9,012 nucleotides of DNA from Candidatus Eiseniibacteriota bacterium (GTDB taxonomy: Bacteria; Joyebacterota; Joyebacteria; Joyebacterales; Joyebacteraceae): NCBI GenBank assembly GCA_030609605.1, contig JAUWBY010000076.1:1-9012 (forward strand), written 5' to 3'. Positions 1 through 5,688 of the stretch are shown piece by piece (position 1 is the stretch's first letter; each line of letters opens with the position of its first letter). Position numbers and translations under genes: made by a program. The notes under the pieces were generated by a model that was not told the DNA's origin, did not search any database, and saw only the letters and a program-made list of their open reading frames with translations.

Positions 1-2340
1 GAACCCGCGCGGCGCTTCATCCGTTCCCCACACCCGCGACGTCGTTCCACCAGGCTCGCTTGCCTGGTAGCATTCTGTCTCGTCTCTTTCTGCTTCTCCG
101 GATCCGCCATGGCCCAGACTAGCGCTCTCCCGCTCAACTGGCAGTCGGGGGGGCCCTTCGGCGGAACAGTCGAGGGCTTGGCATGGGGAACCGGGCCTTC
201 CGGAACTCAGATGCAGCTCCTCGCAGCCACCTACGGCGGTGGGATCTTCGCGAGCGACGATCTGGGCGCGACCTGGACGCGCACTGACGGTCTCACATCG
301 CATTTCATCAAGTGCATCTCGACCTCTCCACTCTCATCGGACATCCTCTTCGCCGGCGTCGAGTGCAGGGAGGACTACATCGAGATTGAGAACCGCAGCG
401 CACTCATCAAGTCGACCGACGGCGGCCTGACGTGGTTCGAGTCGAGCGAGGGAATTCAGAACAGCGAATGGGGACGGAGCATCCCCTTCGCCGTGGCCGC
501 GTCCACCACGGACCCGGACATCGTCTACGCGGGTTGCATCGCCTTCGCCGCACCGGTGTTCTACCGGAGCGCCGACGCCGGCTCGACCTGGACGCGCGCC
601 GACACGGGCATGGTCCCGCGCTACTCCTATAGCATCGCCGTCCATCCTGCCGGCGGAGATACGCTTCTCTCCGGATCGGACTGGCGAATCCTCCGCAGCA
701 CGGACGGCGCGGAGAGCTGGACCTCCACGGCCGTCCCCGGCGGACCGTTCGAGGCTCTCATGTTTCTCCCGCCGGATCCAACAGTGGCCGTCGCCGGGGG
801 CGCCGACGGCGTCCATCGGAGCACGGACGGTGGCGTCACGTGGTCTGCGGTAGCCGTCGTGGGTGCGCCCGACAGCACAGTCACCTGCTTCGAGTACGAG
901 CCGTTCGAGGGCATCCTGTATGCAGGAACCGAGGGAGACGGGCTCTACGCATCAGCGGATCTGGGCGCGACGTGGTCACAGATCACGGGTCCCGCCCCGC
1001 CGCTGACTCTCATATCGGATCTCGTCCTAGCCACACCCAGCCGGCCGCCGTATTTCATTGCCGGGACCGAATACCGCGGCGTCTACACGAGCGCTGACGG
1101 GAACCTCTGGACTTGGTCGTCGGACGGCCTCACAGCTTCGGTCGTACGGTCCTGCGAGATCCTGCCCGACGGGAGCATCCTGGCCGGGATCGAGGGCCTA
1201 GGGATCGCGAGGAGCACCGACGGCGTCTCCTGGACGTACGTGCCGGACCCCGGAGAGGAGAAGACCGTTCTCTGCTTCTCCGTCGACCCGGCGCACCCGG
1301 ACACGATCTACGCCGGTTCGGATGACGCCACACTCTACCTATCGGAGGACGGCGGCGAGACGTGGAGTTCACTCGAGACCTTCAACGGGCCGATCGTAGG
1401 CGTCGGAGTGGATGGCCAGACTGATGGGCGCATCTACGTCTCCGCCAACGAGGACAGCTTCTATGTGTCGGACGACTGGGGACTCTCGTGGACCGGGCAG
1501 CTCTTGGCGGGCGGCTATTCCCTCGGGCTCGCCGTGAACCCCCTGGACGGGTCTCACCTGCTCGTGCCCGTGGGCAACCCTCTGGAGTTCTGCGGCGTCT
1601 ACCGCAGCACCGACGCCGGCCAGAGCTGGACCAATGTGTGGGGAGGCAACACGGCCAACAACCTGGCCTACGATGCGAGCGACACGTCGTATGTCTACTG
1701 CAGCCAGTTTCTCGACTGGGGACTCTGGCGGAGCACCGACGAAGGTCGGACTTGGTCAATGCTCCCAAGCTTTCCTGTGGCTGGCCGCAGCACGGTCGGT
1801 GTGGAGCCCTCCGAGGGATCCGTCTGGGCGTCGACGGGGACAAAGGGTATCGTCTTGAGCGTCGATCACGGTGAGAGCTGGCTCGACGTCAGCGGAGAGA
1901 TCGTGAACCGCGTGGTCAACGCCATCGGGATACGCAACGTGGAGGACGAGCGCGGAGAGAGGGCGCTTGCCGTACTCGGCACCCACGGCGGAGGAGTGTA
2001 CACGTCTCGCGATCTGCCCACCATGGTGCCCGAGGACGACGCGGCCCACATCGACACGGCTGACGCGGATACAACGCCGCACGTCGTCGGCTCGCCCAAT
2101 CCGTTCCGCGCGGAGGTTTCGCTCACACTCGCACCGCAGCAGGTCGGTCCTGCGACGGTCCGGATCTTCAGCATTGCCGGGCGACTCGTGAACCGCGTCG
2201 AGATCCCGGACCCGGAGGACCCAATTGCGCGATGGGACGGTACCGACTCCAGCGGCAGGCGCGTGCCTGCCGGCATCTACTTCGTCAGCGTAACGTCCGG
2301 CTCAACCGTAGCTACCGGGAAAATCGTGCACCTGAGATGA
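1..2340 (+). CDS. Exported Asp-box (BNR/sortilin-like) beta-propeller protein with C-terminal sorting domain, 5' end cut by window edge
   Basis: The frame stays open from base 1. The residues before the first ATG (base 109) form a signal peptide: an RRR-rich n-region, a hydrophobic core LACLVAFCLVSFCF and an SAMA|Q cleavage site. ATG 109 therefore lies inside the cleavage site, no ATG/GTG/TTG precedes it in frame, and the true start is left of the window. Numbering from that ATG (743 residues), 13 Asp boxes of the form S-x-D-x-G-x-T/S-W start at residues 49, 102, 154, 197, 238, 282, 328, 369, 412, 454, 500, 542 and 584, mostly 41-46 apart. A degenerate fourteenth (YTSRD) lies near 631. This predicts about 14 blades, possibly two seven-bladed propellers as in GH74-type or Ycf48/sortilin-like proteins. 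Residues 662-743 are a FlgD-Ig/type A sorting-like domain (PNPF, WDGTDSSG, AGIYF). The protein is likely secreted or displayed at the surface. Its ligand is unknown, and no glycosidase active site was identified. It converges on the minus-strand operon. Confidence 0.92.
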   Translation, partial: EPARRFIRSPHPRRRSTRLACLVAFCLVSFCFSGSAMAQTSALPLNWQSGGPFGGTVEGLAWGTGPSGTQMQLLAATYGGGIFASDDLGATWTRTDGLTSHFIKCISTSPLSSDILFAGVECREDYIEIENRSALIKSTDGGLTWFESSEGIQNSEWGRSIPFAVAASTTDPDIVYAGCIAFAAPVFYRSADAGSTWTRADTGMVPRYSYSIAVHPAGGDTLLSGSDWRILRSTDGAESWTSTAVPGGPFEALMFLPPDPTVAVAGGADGVHRSTDGGVTWSAVAVVGAPDSTVTCFEYEPFEGILYAGTEGDGLYASADLGATWSQITGPAPPLTLISDLVLATPSRPPYFIAGTEYRGVYTSADGNLWTWSSDGLTASVVRSCEILPDGSILAGIEGLGIARSTDGVSWTYVPDPGEEKTVLCFSVDPAHPDTIYAGSDDATLYLSEDGGETWSSLETFNGPIVGVGVDGQTDGRIYVSANEDSFYVSDDWGLSWTGQLLAGGYSLGLAVNPLDGSHLLVPVGNPLEFCGVYRSTDAGQSWTNVWGGNTANNLAYDASDTSYVYCSQFLDWGLWRSTDEGRTWSMLPSFPVAGRSTVGVEPSEGSVWASTGTKGIVLSVDHGESWLDVSGEIVNRVVNAIGIRNVEDERGERALAVLGTHGGGVYTSRDLPTMVPEDDAAHIDTADADTTPHVVGSPNPFRAEVSLTLAPQQVGPATVRIFSIAGRLVNRVEIPDPEDPIARWDGTDSSGRRVPAGIYFVSVTSGSTVATGKIVHLR

Positions 2341-2391
2341 CGTTCAACCATTCCACTGCCGCTACTATCCGACGCCGACGAAGATGCGGGT

Positions 2392-2448
2392 GAGGCGGTA
2401 GGCCGGGCACCGACGGGAACCACCACCCGATGGAACCGCTACCGCCTC
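2392..2448. repeat. 10-bp perfect inverted repeat between convergent genes
   Basis: Arms GAGGCGGTAG (2392-2401) and CTACCGCCTC (2439-2448) are exact reverse complements separated by 37 bases. A smaller CGGG/CCCG pair (2414-2417 with 2426-2429) lies inside the loop. The right arm covers the stop codon and last codons of the minus-strand lipoprotein gene. It could act as a bidirectional 3'-end structure for the two converging transcripts. There is no T-run on either side, so this is not a canonical intrinsic terminator, and the long loop makes chance a real alternative. Confidence 0.35.
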
Positions 2449-4322
2449 TCCTCCCCGAACAGATCGAGGACCTCATGGACCATCTGCTGAGCCTGTGGTG
2501 TCTGCAGGTAGTAGAACGGGAAACCACAGTAGCAGACATTGCCGTGATCATCACCCGAGAGATACAACAACCCGCACGGCTCATCCTCGTAGTTCGGGTT
2601 GAGAAACGAGTCAATCGTGAGAAACTCCTGCGCCGTCCCCTGGAAGGCAAAGACCTTCTCCACACCCGGCAGGCCGCATCTCGAGTAGTTCGGATGCGAA
2701 GAGGTGTAGAGCCACCACTTCCCGGGCTCGGGCCAGCCCCCCGGACCGACGCTGTCGATATACGCGGATTCGAATCCGTCTCGCCCCGCCGGAAGCGCGC
2801 CGTAGAAGCAGTAGCCGTATGTCCACGGGAGGTTCTTGTTGGCCGCGTGGCCGCTGTTGTCGGCGTCACCGACGCGCAGGATGTCGCGCACGAAGACTGC
2901 ACCGTGCGTTGTGTCCGCCGCCGACACACTGATCGGATAATTCTCATCGAGGATCTGACCGAGCACCTCAAACCCACACAGAATCAGGTTGCCGCCTACT
3001 CGAACGTATGCAGACAGCGGGTCATAGAGAGGCCTGTACACACCGAAGAGATCTCCAAGCACGGTATTCTCGAAATCAGCATACCAGACCACGGTCGACG
3101 CACCTGCGAGTGCATCGACGTCGGGCGGTTGCGGCACACCAGCTACGGTGTGGGCTGACGGTTCCCACTCGTACCGTTCCCCGTACGGAGCGACAAGGAG
3201 ATCGTAGAAACTCGTCCGGTCGGCGTCTGTCCCCCAGTGGGGAACCTCCTCGTGCACGTCAAAGTCATCGACAATCAGGATGTAGTCATCCAGACCGGCC
3301 TCGACCGCGGTGAAGCGTATCTTCCCTCGTATCATGGCCCCGTGCACGTCCAGTACGCTCACATAGAGCGAGTGTGTTCCGGGTTCGGGCAGGACCTCAA
3401 AGTGGGTGTCGGACATCGACCACGCGAGCCAACTCGAGGTGTCGTCGTACGCGTGGCGGTATCCGGCGAGATCGACGTCGGAGTTCCAATCGAATGAGAG
3501 AACATCTCCGGCCAGGATCTGTATCGGCATGTAGAGCGAATAGTTCTCCTCCCAGTCCGTGCCGCGAAAAACCATTGTGCGAAAGACGTTGGATCGGATG
3601 TTGAGGCGTCCAGTCGGTCCGGCATAACAGCTGAACTCCAGAGCTGCCGGCGTTGGGTCCGCCCCCCACTGATCGTCGTAGGCCCAGACCTCGAACCGGT
3701 ATATTCCGGAGAGAGGGCCTAAGCTGATAGTGGTCTCGGCGGCCCCCAGGCTGTCCTCCGACGCCACCTCGACCCAATCGAAGTTGATTCGCTCGAAGAG
3801 CATGTATCCGTAGCCGACGATCTCGCCGTCGCTGTCGGAGCCGAGCCACTCGATGTCGACAAAGCTGCCCGTTATCCCTGTCGGTCCATCTGTGATCTCG
3901 GTCTCCGGGAGAATGTTGAAGGCCGAGAACGAGATCGTGGCCGGAGTCGGGTCAGCCTCTCCGTCATTGTCGACCGCCTTCACGGAGAAGGTGTGGTATC
4001 CGTACGTGTAGAGGGAGTCGACGGTGTCGACCTGGGCCGAAACACAGAACGTGCTTTCCGTGCACACCGTGCTGGTCCAGTCGAGGCTGTCCCACATCAC
4101 CAGGTAGTGAGTGACTTCGCCGTCGGGATCCCAGCCAAACCAATTCATGCGAACCCGGTAGCTCACGGTGTCGCCGGCACCAGGCGACGAGCTCAGGACC
4201 GTCTCCGGTGGGATGTTGGGATCGACGCTTCCCGCGTCCTTCTTGCCGCAACCGGCAAGAATCGAGATAGCGAGAATCACAAACAGCAGGAGGGCGCCCA
4301 AGTATCGTCTGTCCCTAGCCAT
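2439..4322 (-). CDS. Outer-membrane-type lipoprotein with Ig-like DPDG repeats and a Rossmann-like domain
   Basis: The 627-residue product starts at an ATG preceded by AAGGAG with 6-nt spacing. An RDRR n-region, a hydrophobic stretch and the lipobox LAGC give a lipidated Cys25. Residue +2 is Gly, not Asp, so the enterobacterial rule predicts the outer membrane. Three beta-sandwich-like repeats follow: about 37-135 (PPET...WDPDGE...DPTPA), 138-232 (LPETEI...SDSDGE...DPTPA) and a diverged one at about 240-338 (FDWNSD, GYRHAYDD). Residues about 345-627 start with YILIVDDFD and include VVWYADF, the turn VGGNLILCGFE, and a late CYCGFPFYY followed by EVLDLFGEE. This resembles the flavodoxin/GATase1-like domain often found in exported FCB proteins. 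The same order of motifs occurs in the gene at 5689-7407. No catalytic Cys-His pair was assigned. The gene is last in the six-gene run, 27 bp after its upstream neighbour. Function is unknown; a surface binding or scaffold role is inference. Confidence 0.9.
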   Translation of the reverse strand: MARDRRYLGALLLFVILAISILAGCGKKDAGSVDPNIPPETVLSSSPGAGDTVSYRVRMNWFGWDPDGEVTHYLVMWDSLDWTSTVCTESTFCVSAQVDTVDSLYTYGYHTFSVKAVDNDGEADPTPATISFSAFNILPETEITDGPTGITGSFVDIEWLGSDSDGEIVGYGYMLFERINFDWVEVASEDSLGAAETTISLGPLSGIYRFEVWAYDDQWGADPTPAALEFSCYAGPTGRLNIRSNVFRTMVFRGTDWEENYSLYMPIQILAGDVLSFDWNSDVDLAGYRHAYDDTSSWLAWSMSDTHFEVLPEPGTHSLYVSVLDVHGAMIRGKIRFTAVEAGLDDYILIVDDFDVHEEVPHWGTDADRTSFYDLLVAPYGERYEWEPSAHTVAGVPQPPDVDALAGASTVVWYADFENTVLGDLFGVYRPLYDPLSAYVRVGGNLILCGFEVLGQILDENYPISVSAADTTHGAVFVRDILRVGDADNSGHAANKNLPWTYGYCFYGALPAGRDGFESAYIDSVGPGGWPEPGKWWLYTSSHPNYSRCGLPGVEKVFAFQGTAQEFLTIDSFLNPNYEDEPCGLLYLSGDDHGNVCYCGFPFYYLQTPQAQQMVHEVLDLFGEERR

Positions 4323-4349
4323 AGCATGCTCCTTGTTCGCAGGCGTCGC

Positions 4350-4400
4350 TCATCGATACAGTGCCTTCACGACACCCCATGATACGTCACCAACAGGCGT
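4350..4400 (-). other. C-terminal SWxxVKxLYR tail, copy 1
   Basis: These 16 codons plus the stop encode TPVGDVSWGVVKALYR at the extreme C-terminus. If helical, Trp, Val, Leu and Tyr fall on one face and Lys and Arg are exposed. It pairs with copy 2 at 4998-5048. Over the last ten codons the two copies differ at four synonymous third positions (S, K, one V, R codons) while W, V, K, L, Y, R are kept, which points to selection on the peptide and not to a recent DNA copy. A role as a sorting or anchoring tag is inference. Confidence 0.6.
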
Positions 4401-4940
4401 GCCGCCCAGACATCCTTCGGGCGGCTCCATCCCCACACCAACGGTGCCCCCCGTCTCGAAATTCCCATAGAGATACCAAGTGACATCTACATCGTGACAA
4501 TTGACAAGAGAGTTGCCCGCCGACGCGTGTGCGGCAGGCGTGATGGTGCCGGGCCCACCGAGATAGAGATACTCAACCGAGATGATGGGAATGAGACCGA
4601 ACTGGTTCGGTGTGGCACACTCTCCCAAGGGCGTACTCAGAGTCAAGCCGGAGTCTTCGATGTCACCGGACTCCGATCCGTACAGCCAGCTCGTTTGTCC
4701 GAGCTTGATTCCCTCGAACGTGCGATCGAAGCGGAGAGAGATCTCCGTGATCCCGTCGTCGGTGAACAGCCCGAGATCCCCGAGGTACACAGTCACGGTA
4801 AACGTCTCGTTCTCGAGCGGCCAGATGCAGTTCGCCCCGCCACCGACGTCGAAGTGCAGATAGTCAGTCGCGGGTGCCGGATTCGAGAAGGCGACTCCGG
4901 AGATACACGCGACAATGAGAACAATCGCTACGTAGCGCAT
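4350..4940 (-). CDS. Small exported beta-sandwich protein with C-terminal SWxxVKxLYR tail
   Basis: I do not recognise a named family. The 196-residue product is read from the ATG at 4940, which has AGGAGG six bases upstream and opens directly on a signal peptide (MRYVAIVLIVACISGVAFS). Cleavage after AFS is likely. IVAC at residues 9-12 also fits a lipobox, but the hydrophobic core would be unusually short. The mature part is rich in beta-prone and Gly residues, with FTVTVYLGDLG then GITEISLRFD (about 47-71) and PIISVEYLYLGG (about 118-129), a pattern reminiscent of cohesin-like sandwiches. Cysteines at 38, 108, 148 and 177 could form two disulfides. The last 16 residues, TPVGDVSWGVVKALYR, match the end of the next upstream gene at 10 of 16 positions. 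The gene sits 27 bp before the lipoprotein gene and 57 bp after the frameshifted gene, so co-transcription is likely. The cohesin resemblance is weak and judged by eye. Confidence 0.85.
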   Translation of the reverse strand: MRYVAIVLIVACISGVAFSNPAPATDYLHFDVGGGANCIWPLENETFTVTVYLGDLGLFTDDGITEISLRFDRTFEGIKLGQTSWLYGSESGDIEDSGLTLSTPLGECATPNQFGLIPIISVEYLYLGGPGTITPAAHASAGNSLVNCHDVDVTWYLYGNFETGGTVGVGMEPPEGCLGGTPVGDVSWGVVKALYR

Positions 4941-4946
4941 TCTGAC

Positions 4947-4952
4947 CCTCCT
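4947..4952 (-). promoter_or_regulatory. Ribosome binding site AGGAGG deciding the start at 4940
   Basis: Read on the minus strand, AGGAGG is followed by GTCAGA and then ATG at 4940. This picks the internal ATG over the upstream in-frame ATG at 4997, whose extra 19 residues (rich in Glu, Arg and Cys) would mask the signal peptide. Confidence 0.8.
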
Positions 4953-4997
4953 CTCGCATGGCTCGCCGGCCTGGTTCAGGCACAGCTCTGCCACCAC

Positions 4998-5048
4998 TCA
5001 CCGATACAGTCCTTTTACCGCAGACCAAGACGTCGGCTCCACGGGAGT
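4998..5048 (-). other. C-terminal SWxxVKxLYR tail, copy 2
   Basis: The tail TPVEPTSWSAVKGLYR closes the second frame of the broken gene. Its reading frame and spacing to the stop are exactly those of copy 1 at 4350-4400, although the two protein bodies show no obvious similarity. Confidence 0.6.
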
Positions 5049-5608
5049 CTCATGTTCCGGCATACGGATCCATGCGTGATCCGGCGCGGTGACCGATAGG
5101 TAGTCAACCCAGACCGTATCTCCCGGATACCGGAATACTCGAACTTCAATCATAAGCCCACTGTGGTCGTCCTCGACAGTCCAGGTCCAACAGACCTGGT
5201 CCCAGCCCTCACCGGCGCCGTAGTCGTAATTCCCGCCCGCGGTCCCAGCGTAACTGTACTGATCCCACAGATCGTCGTTCCAGTGCGCCCACAGACGACA
5301 GGACGGTGAAGTCCCGGGGCTTGTATCATAGCGCCAGATACTTGCATCCACTGAGTCCCCATTCTGGAGACCCACGCGACATAGACCATGTTGGCGCCGA
5401 TCTGTGTGTTGTCCACCAGCTGGAGAACCTGGGCGCCGTCTATGGGGCCGCCTGGCCCTCCAACAATGGCCTCGGCGATGATCGGCGGGTTTCCACTCCC
5501 GTACATGGCCAGCACGGTATGGTTGCCTTCCCAGCTCTCGGTCACGGTGTGCCCCCAAGCCGAAGCGGCAACCAGCAGGATGATTGCTTGTGCGATCAAT
5601 CCTTTCAT
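4998..5608 (-). pseudogene. Small exported jelly-roll-like protein with SWxxVKxLYR tail, broken by a single frameshift
   Basis: Two overlapping reading frames make one protein. The first begins at the ATG at 5608, with GAGGGGGT just upstream, and encodes the signal peptide MKGLIAQAIILLVAASAWG and a mature start up to about MVYVAW (residue 79). The frame then shifts near 5355-5385, and the second frame continues GLQNGDSVDASIWRYD to a stop at 4998. Adding one base, for example to the GGG at 5371-5373 (minus-strand sense), restores 203 residues. Downstream residues are aromatic- and Gly-rich (RLWAHWNDDLW, YAGTAGGNYDYG, DTVWVDYLSV), like a beta-sandwich carbohydrate-binding or other surface-binding module, though no family is certain. 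The C-terminus TPVEPTSWSAVKGLYR matches the neighbouring gene's tail. The intact second half and tail suggest either an assembly error or a very recent mutation. A programmed shift is possible, but no clear slippery site with structure was seen. Confidence 0.8.
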
Positions 5609-5659
5609 GTAGACCCCCTCGAATCCGGTCTTCCGGTCCACGGACTTCATCAGTCGCCA

Positions 5660-5681
5660 CCCGGGCACGGCACGACCCGGG
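5660..5681. repeat. GC-rich hairpin in the 80-bp intergenic gap
   Basis: CCCGGG at 5660-5665 pairs with CCCGGG at 5676-5681 around a 10-base loop. It lies just after the stop of the 5689-7407 gene, in the longest gap of the minus-strand run. With no T-run it is not a classical terminator. It could stabilise or attenuate the transcript between the two genes, or be chance in GC-rich DNA. Confidence 0.25.
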
Positions 5682-5688
5682 GCGTACA

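Noticed and set aside
1382..1843. Minus-strand open frame of 153 codons inside the Asp-box gene
   Set aside because: The product is extremely Arg-, Pro- and Ser-rich, a signature of a shadow frame of GC-rich coding DNA.
2430..3158. Plus-strand open frame of 242 codons antisense to the lipoprotein gene
   Set aside because: It lies wholly over a gene with a lipobox, ribosome binding site and domain structure. Its product is Arg/Val-rich with no signal, domain or ribosome binding site, typical of antisense frames in GC-rich DNA.
4969..4981. Small hairpin GCCTG-GTT-CAGGC between two minus-strand genes
   Set aside because: Only a 5-bp stem with a 3-base loop and no T-run; expected by chance in GC-rich DNA and not supported as a regulator.
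4941..4997. Upstream ATG at 4997 as the start of the small sandwich protein
   Set aside because: It adds 19 polar residues before the signal peptide; the ATG at 4940 has a perfect AGGAGG at six bases.
4494..5099. Plus-strand open frame of 201 codons across two small secreted protein genes
   Set aside because: It spans the gap between two minus-strand genes and overlaps both signal-peptide and tail regions; there is no ribosome binding site or domain.
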